IMG/VR virus record: IMGVR_UViG_3300009008_000039
Location: 1 to 60,785 of that record
Direction: 5' to 3' (one strand)
DNA from: a virus
Length of the DNA stretch: 60,785 nucleotides
Below are positions 48,350 to 57,000 of the stretch, one piece after another. The first letter of the stretch is position 1. Each line of letters starts with the position of its first letter. The translations under genes and the position numbers were made by a program. Below the pieces are notes generated by a model. That model was given only the letters and a program-made list of their open reading frames with translations. It searched no databases and was not told where the DNA came from.

Positions 48350-49177
48350 TCATTCAGGCCAAAAAAACTCCGCAGTCAGCGGTACCTCCATGTCCTCCTC
48401 GTGGAGGCAGTACGAGCATAGCATATTGTTTACTAGTCGTACACTAGGAACGAGTTTGGGATATAAACTCCTGAGATGTCGAGAATCCTTTGCCGGCATG
48501 GCGTTGATGAATTCTGCAACGTACTCTTCGTCCATGTTTTCATTTACTTTCGTCACAAACACTGAAAGTATACTTGTTATTGGAGCTTCGGTGTCCTCTT
48601 TTCTAGTAGAAACAAACTCCTTTTCTTCCTCTCCGGTGATTAGAGACAGGCCCACGACAACACCTGATTGTGGCAAAGTCGTATCAAGGGTCATTGTTCT
48701 CTCATTAAAGACGACCTTCTCTTTTTTGAGGAGCTTCTTGTCAAAGCACCCTTCTGCGGCCTGTGCGTCGTGAAGGTCATATACAATTTCATTTTCTTTA
48801 CCACAAGCGCGGCATGGAGCGCTAACATTGTACTCATTGCCATAGCCAGATATACGCGCTGCAATAAGTATAGCATTGCGATCGCCCACAAGAAGGGTTT
48901 GTGGATCTATATCTTCAACCAAAATGCCTTGCAAAAAGCGATCGATGGCTAGACCCTTTTTAATAAGGGCCCTGGAAGATAAGACATCCTCATCTTTGGC
49001 TGTCATAAACTTTATCTCAACCGTTTCCTGGTTACAAAGAGGGTGCTCTTCTGGATAGAACTGGCCCCTGGAAGGAAGCTCCACGAACTCGGTAGGAACT
49101 GCGAATGCAAGAACCGGTTGCAGTGGACCGGGAGAAGGAGGCGCTGCTTTTCCTAAGCGCCTTTGATTGTTTCTCAT
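48350..49177 (-). CDS. T4 baseplate-hub-type protein (gp26/gp51 family-like)
   Basis: The segment TEFVELPSRGQFYPEEHPL followed by VEIKFMTAKDEDVLSSRALI is the start of the T4 baseplate-protein family. A zinc-like pair CRAC (122-125) and a later CSYC near 254 flank the C-terminal half. It lies between tube and tape measure genes, the place of tail assembly chaperones in many phages. The last codons are GAG TTT TTT TGG CCT GAA TGA, with an overlapping ORF in the +1 frame. The start has GAGG. Confidence 0.8.
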   Translation of the reverse strand: MRNNQRRLGKAAPPSPGPLQPVLAFAVPTEFVELPSRGQFYPEEHPLCNQETVEIKFMTAKDEDVLSSRALIKKGLAIDRFLQGILVEDIDPQTLLVGDRNAILIAARISGYGNEYNVSAPCRACGKENEIVYDLHDAQAAEGCFDKKLLKKEKVVFNERTMTLDTTLPQSGVVVGLSLITGEEEKEFVSTRKEDTEAPITSILSVFVTKVNENMDEEYVAEFINAMPAKDSRHLRSLYPKLVPSVRLVNNMLCSYCLHEEDMEVPLTAEFFWPE

Positions 49178-49202
49178 TTAAACCTCGTCAAATATTTTAA
49201 TT

Positions 49203-49802
49203 TTAGGTAGCTAATGCGAGACCGCCGGGTACGGATTGATATGTAGCGTAATCGTAAACAATGTCAACGCTAATGTCAACAAGGTCTTCCGAAGCGTAAT
49301 CCATTCCATCTCCGAACTTAACTCCCTTAATGAAAGCGTTCTTGAGTGTCCACTCTTCTATAATTCTTGTCGAATCAACAGCGCCGATGACCTCACCGGG
49401 ATCAGCACCTGCAGGAAGAATAACTCCGCCGCCGTCAAGCTGCTTAATACGCACTTCACCGATTGCACTAGTTGTGCTTACCTTCGTAACACCTGTTACC
49501 AGCGCAGCCTCTGATGTTGGCTGTACGTAACCGGCATTCAAGAGAGAAGCGTAGAACTTGGATCCCACATTTGGGTCGACTGCATCAATGAATGTGCATG
49601 CCACAGGGCCCCATGTTACAACGCCAGGAAAGTTAAATACGTGATTTAGGATATTGTGCTTTTTCTCGGCCATGGAATACGAAGGCTTGCTGACTGTCTT
49701 CACCATGAATGATAAATTTGAAAGTTCGGAAAATGTTACCAAAAATCTAAACTTTCTTTTTGGTTGGAAGCCTCCGGGACCTGTGTCTGAAAAAAACGGC
49801 AT
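49203..49802 (-). CDS. Tail tube protein (gp19-like)
   Basis: The T4 gp19-type pattern is seen in KRKFRFLVTFSELSNLSFMV, then VSKPSYSMAEKKHNILNHVF and NFPGVVTWGPVACTFID. The end (ISVDIVYDYATYQSV) matches tube C-termini. The usual size is about 160-200 residues. The gene follows the sheath, the standard order. Confidence 0.9.
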   Translation of the reverse strand: MPFFSDTGPGGFQPKRKFRFLVTFSELSNLSFMVKTVSKPSYSMAEKKHNILNHVFNFPGVVTWGPVACTFIDAVDPNVGSKFYASLLNAGYVQPTSEAALVTGVTKVSTTSAIGEVRIKQLDGGGVILPAGADPGEVIGAVDSTRIIEEWTLKNAFIKGVKFGDGMDYASEDLVDISVDIVYDYATYQSVPGGLALAT

Positions 49803-49846
49803 GTATTTAGTCTCCTATGCGTACGTATAACTAGTGTTAAATTATT

Positions 49847-52800
49847 TTAATCTTCGAAAGATGCTCCACTTCTTGTAATAATAAAGTCAAGTGCGATGAA
49901 TTCAATAGCGCGGGCTGGCTTCAAGAAGATCTTTGCATAAAGAATGTTCCTGTCAACCAGATCAGGCGTAGTGGTTGTATCATCAAGCACCACCTTGAAG
50001 TCAGAGAGGCCTAGGCCAGCTTGCACGCCCTCAAGGAAGGGTACTACTTGGCCTGTGAAGCGATCCCAAGTAGCTTGGACATTTTGGTCGAAGAGTACTC
50101 TAGAGGCAATTCTAGAGATCTCCTTCTTGACGAAAATCATCAGCCTTCTTACGTTAATCCTATCCAATGCGGAAGGTGTAACCTGGAGTGTCTTCTGACC
50201 GAAGATAACCAGACCTTCTGCGGGGAAGCTAGCAATCGGGTTGATGTTAGCATCATATAGCTTATCTCTCTCTGTGGATGTAAGGCGTTGTCTCACACCC
50301 AGCACGGGCAGTCCAGCAGACCCCTCACTTAAGCCGCCGCGAGTAAATCCGGCAGGGGCGAACCACACTGCGGACTTGCGCTGGGAGCTTGAGAATGTTC
50401 CAAGGGCAACAACAGATGGCGGCACGTAAAGCAGCGAATCGGATGCTGCATCACGAATCTTAACCCAGGGGTAGAAAGCGCAGCCGTAACTTGAATTGAT
50501 GTTCATGTCCTTCAAGTTGTTAACTGTTGTTGTCACAGAGCCCAAGACAGATGAGTCTGTTTCGGACTCGGATCTCTCGTGCGGCGGCAAGTAGCCACCT
50601 TCAAGGTCGATCACAGCTAGAGCGTCCGCGCGATCTTCGCAAGTGTTTATTAACTGTGTGTTCAGTGTATCACTTGTAATACCAGGTACAGTTAATACAT
50701 CATACTCTAGGTAATCTGCATCTGCGCATACGTCAATCGCCTTCTTTAAGCTGTAGTATGCACTATTGTTAATCTCTGTTGGCGTGCTGCCCATCTTCGA
50801 GTTGCGGAAGTTGTCCTGTTCTGTGACATCGTATCCGTCAGCACCACCGAACATCGGAGATGTAAACTGGTCGAAGCCCTTTGTCAGAACATACGGCTCG
50901 CTGGCGCTAGCGCTTACGGCGGTGAAGGAATCACCACTGGCGCGGGATCCAGAAACCCAAACAGCATGGTTCGTATCAGAGGAGTTCTCCTGGACGTCAT
51001 CCAGCGTGAACACCCAAGAATACTGACGTAGTGTGTCGCCAGCAGAAACAGTAGACTGATCGAAAGCCTGTGGCGTAACTCGATGCAGGTCCAAGTTGGC
51101 CTTGTTGAATCTTCTTGAGCCAGCAATATTCGACTGGTATCCAAAGTAGGCCTGGGAGGCCTGCACGAGGGAACCCTCGGAAGAAGAAACTCTTAGACGG
51201 GATGTGGGCCACTCAACTGAAGCTGTCATGGCGTAAGATGTGTAAAGCAGCTCATCGGCCGCGTGGCCATCAATCATCGTTTGCGCCGGCAGCGCATTGG
51301 TGGAACCTGAGCCGACAGAAATAATTGTGCCAGTTGACGCGTCAGTAATCTCGTGCGTCTTAACAACTGCAGGTCCGAAAACGCCAAATGGATTTTTTCC
51401 ATTTGCGTCGCCGGCTGCTACCAAATCACTGACTTCTACGCGGATGTAAGAAGAGCGATTATCGTTTTCACCGTGTTCGATGATACGCTTGTTTTCCTCA
51501 TCATACGTGTAGTTTCTGTCGCCAATGACGCGGCCGATGTAGTTAGAGGACTTAGGATCCAAGTTCATTCCTGAGAATCTCTCCAGGACGGCTGGCTTGT
51601 TGTCAATATCGGTCGCGCTTCGAACTTCTAGGGAGAAAGTACCAAACTTATTAAAGTTATCAGTTGGCACCTTGATGTCTGTAATAGAGACTTTGTAGTC
51701 TCTATTTGCTTGAGCGCCAGAATCAAGGGCGTGAATTCTAAATAGACTGTCTGTGTGAGCAGTTGGATCGAACGAGGCCGTGGTTTCGCCGCGGTTATCC
51801 TGTGAGAAGAACCAGCCAGTTTTAGCTGCAGTAGCTTGCTGCTGGTGGTCTGCCCACTCCACGTTTGAACTGCCCTGAGTACCATCGAGGGCCAAAATAA
51901 CACCAAGATGATCGCCAGTCTCAGTCACACTAGAACCAGTTACAGCCATTTTGCTGTTTTCAGTGCTGATGAGGTTTGACTCAAATGTTTCGCCAAGCCA
52001 GTAATTATCAGTTGACGAGTTAATCTGACTGTTGGTTCTAGTCGGGTTTGTATTAAATACCTTTCTAATGAAAAGGTCGGAATTTCTATCAAAATTAAAT
52101 GTTGCCGTCTTTGTTACGTCTGACTCGGCTACATTACCTTGTACAAGCTTGGCAGTGAACTTAAGGCCACCATCACTTTTGATGAGGGCGCCTGCTGCTT
52201 GACGGTTTGTTCCATCGCGAGAAGAGCCGGTTAACACTACGGCGCCGTCCTCGACATACCAAACAGCAGCCAAGGTACCAGTAACTATATTGCTTACTCC
52301 ACCGCCGAAGCCGCCGTCTGCAGCTGCAGCATTGGCTTCATCCTCGGTGATGTCTCTGTTGCCAAGGGCGCCGCCGGCAGATTGTGTTAAGTGGACAACC
52401 GCGCCATCTGTATTTCCTGTTATTCTTCCCGCGTGGCCACTAGAGTGTGTTATGACAGAAAGCAGCTGTGTTGCTGCATCACTTGCGTCTGAACCAGTAT
52501 TCCACAGGTTTGAAGAAGCGTCAGTGGCGGCGGCTTGAGAAGTAAAGTTAATAGATGTCCCATCGGCTGAAATGATTGTCACTATCGAGCCGGCGGTACC
52601 TACGTCCGAGAATGTAATAGAAGCAGTCGCATTGGAGCTTGGATAAGAATCCGGATTTGGCATGATAAACAAGCCATAGGCGCCGCCGGCGCTGCTTGAG
52701 ATGTCTGCGTTTGCGAAAGTTCCCGATGTGCGCCAGCCGGCTCTCGCGGACTGTCCCGTCTCTGCGTTGCCAGCTTCTTCACCTAAAACGCGATATACGG

Positions 52801-53092
52801 TACAAGGAGAGTTGTTCTTCAGCCAAGCCTTTACGGCGTACGCGGCGTATGTAGGGGCTGTCAGTTCTCCGGAGCGCCAGATATCCCCTGATGCATTTCC
52901 TGCTGCGGGCTCACCAAAAAGTTGTGCAAATTCCTTGTAGGATTCCACCTTTACGGGCCTATTTCCCGGGCCCTTCTTAAAACGTCCAATGACCATCGGG
53001 CCCATGCGCTCGGGCAGGGCTGGTATTCCGGACTCGTCTATCTCAGCGAGTTGAACTCCGGGAGAAACAAACTTAAACTTATCAACTGACAT
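49847..53092 (-). CDS. Tail sheath protein (gp18-like), enlarged
   Basis: The N-terminus FKFVSPGVQLAEIDESGIPA and the C-terminus IFLKPARAIEFIALDFIITR, SGASFED, are classic for T4-type sheaths. SAVWFAPAGFTRGG and EGLVIFGQKTLQ are further core signatures. Length is 1081 residues against 659 in T4, with most of the extra in the Gly/Ala/Ser/Thr-rich region 120-700. It forms the contractile outer tail. It has an AAGGAG site and a CTATTTATT element upstream. Confidence 0.95.
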   Translation of the reverse strand: MSVDKFKFVSPGVQLAEIDESGIPALPERMGPMVIGRFKKGPGNRPVKVESYKEFAQLFGEPAAGNASGDIWRSGELTAPTYAAYAVKAWLKNNSPCTVYRVLGEEAGNAETGQSARAGWRTSGTFANADISSSAGGAYGLFIMPNPDSYPSSNATASITFSDVGTAGSIVTIISADGTSINFTSQAAATDASSNLWNTGSDASDAATQLLSVITHSSGHAGRITGNTDGAVVHLTQSAGGALGNRDITEDEANAAAADGGFGGGVSNIVTGTLAAVWYVEDGAVVLTGSSRDGTNRQAAGALIKSDGGLKFTAKLVQGNVAESDVTKTATFNFDRNSDLFIRKVFNTNPTRTNSQINSSTDNYWLGETFESNLISTENSKMAVTGSSVTETGDHLGVILALDGTQGSSNVEWADHQQQATAAKTGWFFSQDNRGETTASFDPTAHTDSLFRIHALDSGAQANRDYKVSITDIKVPTDNFNKFGTFSLEVRSATDIDNKPAVLERFSGMNLDPKSSNYIGRVIGDRNYTYDEENKRIIEHGENDNRSSYIRVEVSDLVAAGDANGKNPFGVFGPAVVKTHEITDASTGTIISVGSGSTNALPAQTMIDGHAADELLYTSYAMTASVEWPTSRLRVSSSEGSLVQASQAYFGYQSNIAGSRRFNKANLDLHRVTPQAFDQSTVSAGDTLRQYSWVFTLDDVQENSSDTNHAVWVSGSRASGDSFTAVSASASEPYVLTKGFDQFTSPMFGGADGYDVTEQDNFRNSKMGSTPTEINNSAYYSLKKAIDVCADADYLEYDVLTVPGITSDTLNTQLINTCEDRADALAVIDLEGGYLPPHERSESETDSSVLGSVTTTVNNLKDMNINSSYGCAFYPWVKIRDAASDSLLYVPPSVVALGTFSSSQRKSAVWFAPAGFTRGGLSEGSAGLPVLGVRQRLTSTERDKLYDANINPIASFPAEGLVIFGQKTLQVTPSALDRINVRRLMIFVKKEISRIASRVLFDQNVQATWDRFTGQVVPFLEGVQAGLGLSDFKVVLDDTTTTPDLVDRNILYAKIFLKPARAIEFIALDFIITRSGASFED

Positions 53093-53147
53093 ATCACAAC
53101 GCTCCTTAGATGCAAGTTCTACTAAAAAAAATATGAACTTTTTCTTT

Positions 53148-53157
53148 AATAAATAGT
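53148..53157 (-). promoter_or_regulatory. CTATTTATT element before tail sheath gene
   Basis: The minus strand reads ACTATTTATT 55 bases before the sheath ATG, in the gap after the neck gene. Confidence 0.5.
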
Positions 53158-53178
53158 GTCAGTAAAAGACAAACTCCT

Positions 53179-54036
53179 TTAAATTCTAAATTCGCCGTCT
53201 TCGTCCTGAACAACTATTCTTTCGCGGGCAAATCTAATTTCAACAGCGTTCTCTCTTCGGCTCACGCGGGGCTGTTTTTCGTTCTTACCGTCATTTATTA
53301 GGTACCCAAAAACATCAAGCGCAATAGTCGTCTCATACTTCCTTTCATTTGTCTGATAATTGGAGATATTATTTTCCATAGTGTAGTCCTCGCCAATCCA
53401 CGCTTCGTACTGATTTGAATTGTTTTCAAGTATGACGCGACGGTGGCCATTTGTAACACGTATAAAGGGAGTTAATAGATCGTTCATTTGTTCTTGGTAC
53501 TCAGTCCTCAAGACAATCTTATAACCTACAGTGACATAAATTGGTATTGGAATCGTCAAAGTCTCATAAACTATTTTTCCATTTTTATCTTTCTTGTATA
53601 GTGGGAAGTTTTGTTGCCCTCGCCGGCGAAAAGCATCTGCATTGGCAAAATTTCTTGTTTTGTCTTGCTTGATGACTTTGTTGACTGTCAAGAAACCGCC
53701 CTTTAGGTCGCCCTGGGGGTCTATTTTAGAAAACGGTATTACACGACTTTTCTCATCTTTTTTCACCACAGTCCTTTCTATAGAAATAACCGGCAAAATA
53801 ACCATTCCGCTCTTATCACGCTTTATATCATCATTTTTTATATTCTGGGCGCGTTCTGAGCCTGACCAGATGACTGGGACTTTCTTGAATCCCTTATTCG
53901 TTGTAGTTTGAACGTCCATCGTCTCGTTTACAAAGTCATATACAGCAAAATCTATGTTTTCAAGGCTAGATTCAAATCGAGGCACATCGCGAGATGTGTG
54001 TTCTTCACTAATTGTATCTTTTTTATCATGTGCCAT
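53179..54036 (-). CDS. Tail sheath stabiliser/completion protein (gp15-like)
   Basis: The order FKKVPVIWSGSERAQN, then VILPVISIERTVV, then YVTVGYKIVLRTEYQEQMND and LLTPFIRVTNGH resembles T4 gp15 (rvPityas, lPrI.l, miYelsift). The end is a strand-rich domain (NERKYETTIALDVFGYLIND). It overlaps the gp14-like gene and precedes the sheath gene, as gp15 does. Length is 285 residues against 272 in T4. The role is closing the tail top. Confidence 0.75.
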   Translation of the reverse strand: MAHDKKDTISEEHTSRDVPRFESSLENIDFAVYDFVNETMDVQTTTNKGFKKVPVIWSGSERAQNIKNDDIKRDKSGMVILPVISIERTVVKKDEKSRVIPFSKIDPQGDLKGGFLTVNKVIKQDKTRNFANADAFRRRGQQNFPLYKKDKNGKIVYETLTIPIPIYVTVGYKIVLRTEYQEQMNDLLTPFIRVTNGHRRVILENNSNQYEAWIGEDYTMENNISNYQTNERKYETTIALDVFGYLINDGKNEKQPRVSRRENAVEIRFARERIVVQDEDGEFRI

Positions 54037-54520
54037 CGAACATACCCTCTCTTGTTCTTATACATTCTGCTGAAATCTCCATCTTTTTATCAACTTGACC
54101 AAAAAGCTCTTTAGGCTCTTTCAAGCTGACTATCTCGTAGTAAGCATCTCCATAGCAAATGAAATCCCCTTCGCGGACAAAGAGGTCTTGGTCGTCAGTT
54201 AGGCGACGGTGGTGAAAATGTACCGTAATTTTAGTCATTTTGTCAATTCCATACTTTTCTGTTGTCGTCTCTTGACCTTGGTAGTCTATGAGTGCATATA
54301 CGCGAACTGGGGGCAAAAAAGTCTTAACAATCGCCTCGTTATAAAGTGGATGAAAATTTGTATGCTCTAGATCGACTGGATAATAAGCTATTACTTGGCC
54401 AATAACGCGTTCGATCAACTCGTCATTAACTTGTTTGACCAGATCGCGCTCTTTCTCTCCCAGAAACAAGGGAGGGGGCGGATTTGATGGCTGCGACCAC
54501 TTGTTCTTCTCTTTAGGCAT
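54026..54520 (-). CDS. Neck protein (gp14-like)
   Basis: The segment EGDFICYGDAYYEIVSLKEP, then KELFGQVDKKMEISAE, resembles T4 gp14 (eGDliyfp...fEInwveP.d.fyqlGq). A helix (KQVNDELIERVIGQVIAYYP) precedes it. At 164 residues it lacks the T4 C-terminal part. It would join head and tail. It lies between a gp13-position protein and the gp15-like gene. Confidence 0.7.
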   Translation of the reverse strand: MPKEKNKWSQPSNPPPPLFLGEKERDLVKQVNDELIERVIGQVIAYYPVDLEHTNFHPLYNEAIVKTFLPPVRVYALIDYQGQETTTEKYGIDKMTKITVHFHHRRLTDDQDLFVREGDFICYGDAYYEIVSLKEPKELFGQVDKKMEISAECIRTREGMFDGT

Positions 54521-54526
54521 CGATTA

Positions 54527-55822
54527 TCATCCCTGATAAATAAAATACGGGTAAGATTGCACTGTTTCTTGTGTGTTTTTAACCATATTCTTTTGAATTT
54601 CTGTAATCTTCTCGTAAGTCAACTCATCAAGAACTTTCTGCAATTCTTCTCTCAGGGCTTTCTGCTCATCTCTGGCCTCAGATATTAATTTATCTCCGTT
54701 TAGCGTAACATTGTTGCCAGGAATTGGTATTTGGCCAAATTTTGATCTTACTTGGCCGAGCGTCTCTTTAACCAAAGAAAGTGCGAATCTACGAATCCAT
54801 TGTTTGCCAATAGAGTTTATGTTTGCATAAGGGATGTTCGCCATGGGGAGGGTGTTCATGTTGTTTACGCCACCTACACCATTTTTTCTATCAGACTGCT
54901 CGTCAAATGGGTCCTCATCGACAGTGAACTCAAACCACATCTTACTGGGTGATGTTGTCGTTGGCCTTGGGAATATTCTTAAAACATTATTCTTTATTTC
55001 GTAAGAATAGTGCGAATTTCTAGTATAAATTGCGTCTTCATATGACATCGCCTGGAGCTTGTTTTGCCATGGCGGTATAACCTCAAATGATGAGTCATCG
55101 GCATACATACCGTATGTTGACATGTTGCCAACAGTGTTCATGCCGCCATAATAGCCGTAGAAACGCCACATAGAGTGTGGCGTCTTAAAATACACTCTTC
55201 GAATGGCGATTCTCTTATTATTAACAGAATTATAAAAATCAGAACTTGCAGTTAACGACAGGTCTTGTACGATTTCTTGCAAATCATAATCTTGCTTGTC
55301 CTGGTCTGTGTCAAAAGATGCCGAATATACCGGAACATCGCCGCCAATTCCAACTTGCTTGCTGGCATGGTCCATAACGCGCTTACTATAGCCAAATTGA
55401 AATTTTGGAAATTTTAATTCAATGTTACTTCCACTCAGAGCGTCTGTCCTCTGGCCGTCGGAATCAAACGTCCCAGTTGCGGCGCCGAGTGAGCTGTGTA
55501 GAATGTTCTTTGATTGATGAATATTGACAATATACGAATATTCTAATACCGCCTCTTCATAAGCGGTGTATACATTTTCCTCAACAAGTTCAATATCAAG
55601 AACATCGCCGCCTAATTTGCGATATGTAAAAGAAACTTGCTCAAGGGCGCCGGTGACAAAACTTGCATCATATAAGTCATTAGTTGTGCCATCGTTTTTT
55701 AACGAAGATACATATACTCCATATGGATAGCTAGATGTAGATGCAGCAGTAGCAAGCGTACCTGTTACTGGCAGCACCACTGTAGAAGTGTTTGAACTTG
55801 GTGTTAGAGTCGGCTGGGCCAT
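54527..55822 (-). CDS. Putative neck or head-completion protein (431 aa)
   Basis: An N-terminal Ser/Thr-rich strand region is followed by ALEQVSFTYRKLGGDVLDIE, EENVYTAYEEAVLEYSYIVN and IHQSKNILHSSLGAATGT. The second half has RRFALSLVKETLGQVRSKFG and a helical end. Position next to gp14- and gp15-like genes suggests the gp13 neck role, but I cannot match a motif. The start follows AGGAG. Confidence 0.65.
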   Translation of the reverse strand: MAQPTLTPSSNTSTVVLPVTGTLATAASTSSYPYGVYVSSLKNDGTTNDLYDASFVTGALEQVSFTYRKLGGDVLDIELVEENVYTAYEEAVLEYSYIVNIHQSKNILHSSLGAATGTFDSDGQRTDALSGSNIELKFPKFQFGYSKRVMDHASKQVGIGGDVPVYSASFDTDQDKQDYDLQEIVQDLSLTASSDFYNSVNNKRIAIRRVYFKTPHSMWRFYGYYGGMNTVGNMSTYGMYADDSSFEVIPPWQNKLQAMSYEDAIYTRNSHYSYEIKNNVLRIFPRPTTTSPSKMWFEFTVDEDPFDEQSDRKNGVGGVNNMNTLPMANIPYANINSIGKQWIRRFALSLVKETLGQVRSKFGQIPIPGNNVTLNGDKLISEARDEQKALREELQKVLDELTYEKITEIQKNMVKNTQETVQSYPYFIYQG

Positions 55823-55865
55823 GCATAGTCTCTCCTATCAGTATAACTAGTTAGGAGAGTCCGTT

Positions 55866-56351
55866 TTATCCACGGGCAGAGGTACTCTTAGAGCTTGTTT
55901 TCTTAGCTGTGGCCTTTTGAGCCTTTCTAGTCGGCTTTTTGCTTGTTGTTTTTTTGGAGGTCGACTTGTTGGACCTGACTTGCGCTTGGCTAGTCGTACT
56001 CTTAGCACTTTTGGTTGTTTTTGTCGTTTCCTCTTTGGGGTTTGTGTCGACAAGCGTTGTAGGTGTCACAGTGGCCACTAATTTAGCCTCTGTGGAAACT
56101 GTTTCTATCTGTTCAACCTCTGGTGCTGCTGCTTCGGTCTCTATTACCTCGATCTTCTCTGCTGCCACATTCTTCAAAGTCACTTCCTCTGTAGGTGTGG
56201 CCAGAATGGGTTGTGCTGTCGTAGTTGTAGTGGTGGTTGTCGTAGCCACAACATCTGCTTCTTCCCCTCGGCGCCTTGCTATGGCCTGTCGAACAGAAGC
56301 ATACTTTCTAGCATACTTTGGCATTGTTAATCTTTTGCGTCGTTTACCCAT
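55866..56351 (-). CDS. Lysine/threonine-rich histone-like protein (161 aa)
   Basis: The N-terminus (MGKRRKRLTMPKYARKYAS) is basic. A run of nine threonines (TTTTTTTTT, residues 38-46) and a Thr/Glu/Val linker follow. The last 50 residues are like histone H1 or Hc1 tails (STSKKTTSKKPTRKAQKATA, KKTSSKSTSARG). It has a strong AGGAGG start. It is placed between capsid and neck genes, so it may be a virion DNA-binding or internal protein. Function is not shown. Confidence 0.7.
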   Translation of the reverse strand: MGKRRKRLTMPKYARKYASVRQAIARRRGEEADVVATTTTTTTTTAQPILATPTEEVTLKNVAAEKIEVIETEAAAPEVEQIETVSTEAKLVATVTPTTLVDTNPKEETTKTTKSAKSTTSQAQVRSNKSTSKKTTSKKPTRKAQKATAKKTSSKSTSARG

Positions 56352-56392
56352 GGTGGGCCTCCTGTGTTATAGTAATAATTAGTATAAAAGAC

Positions 56393-56425
56393 AAAAAACC
56401 CCGTATTAACGCTAATACGGGGTTT
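56393..56425 (-). terminator. Rho-independent terminator after the decoration-like gene
   Basis: A perfect stem AAACCCCGTATTA/TAATACGGGGTTT with a four-base loop is followed by T residues on the minus strand. Confidence 0.95.
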
Positions 56426-56452
56426 AAGTGCTGATAAGGCTTTATAATAAAA

Positions 56453-56860
56453 TTAGCTTACTGTGATCACAGAGCCAGAAGCGTGAGCTAATACATGCCA
56501 ATTGCTTCCGTCACAAACAAGCTCAACTTGCGAGCCCGAATTGGCGGCATCTGCGATCGCCAGGTCAGATCCTGCGAGTGAAACAGCTAAATTGTCTCCG
56601 ACGTGGATACCCATCATGGAGGTGGCACTGTCTGCGCTCGCGGTGACGTTCACAGCCCCGCCTCCAGATGCGGCGCCGGTTTTTAAAACCTTGCACCACC
56701 ATCCGTTGCCTGCATCGGTGATGGCGGGCAAAGTAAGGGTTATTGCAGCATCACCAACAACTGTGAAAAGCGTTCCACAATCGCCGACGGCAACTGTCTT
56801 GGTTGCAGTTACATTCTCAACTTTTTTTCTATCTGCGCTATATCTTCCTAGCTTACTCAT
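56453..56860 (-). CDS. Small virion protein, decoration-like (135 aa)
   Basis: I start at MSKLGRYSADRKKVENVTAT because AAGGAG precedes this ATG. The protein is a strand-rich, Gly/Ala-rich domain (GDCGTLFTVVGDAAITLTLP, VELVCDGSNWHVLAHASGSV) like head decoration or fibre-type barrels in other phages. It follows the capsid gene as a single unit between two terminators, so it is probably abundant. The role is inferred from position and fold. Confidence 0.7.
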   Translation of the reverse strand: MSKLGRYSADRKKVENVTATKTVAVGDCGTLFTVVGDAAITLTLPAITDAGNGWWCKVLKTGAASGGGAVNVTASADSATSMMGIHVGDNLAVSLAGSDLAIADAANSGSQVELVCDGSNWHVLAHASGSVITVS

Positions 56861-56905
56861 GTTTGGTATCTCCTTATATAAAAGGCATTGCGCCTTATCA
56901 ATCAT

Positions 56906-56915
56906 AATAAATAGT
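56906..56915 (-). promoter_or_regulatory. CTATTTATT element before the decoration-like gene
   Basis: The minus strand reads ACTATTTATT 45 bases before the ATG at 56860, just after the capsid terminator. Confidence 0.5.
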
Positions 56916-56937
56916 AAAGTCTTGTTTGAAATTCCAA

Positions 56938-56973
56938 AATAAAAACCCCGCCAAGAGAAAACTCAAGGCGGGG
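56938..56973 (-). terminator. Rho-independent terminator after major capsid gene
   Basis: The stem CCCCGCC..GAG/CTC..GGCGGGG with a TTTT loop is followed by TTTTTATTTT on the minus strand, right after the capsid stop. Confidence 0.9.
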
Positions 56974-57000
56974 CTCTTAATTGGCTACTTATTGGTTAGC

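Noticed and set aside
48181-48375. A -1 frameshift at the T7 run
   Set aside because: In the -1 frame a TGA follows within a few codons (GTT TTT TTG GCC TGA). Only the +1/-2 frame stays open and encodes a plausible protein.
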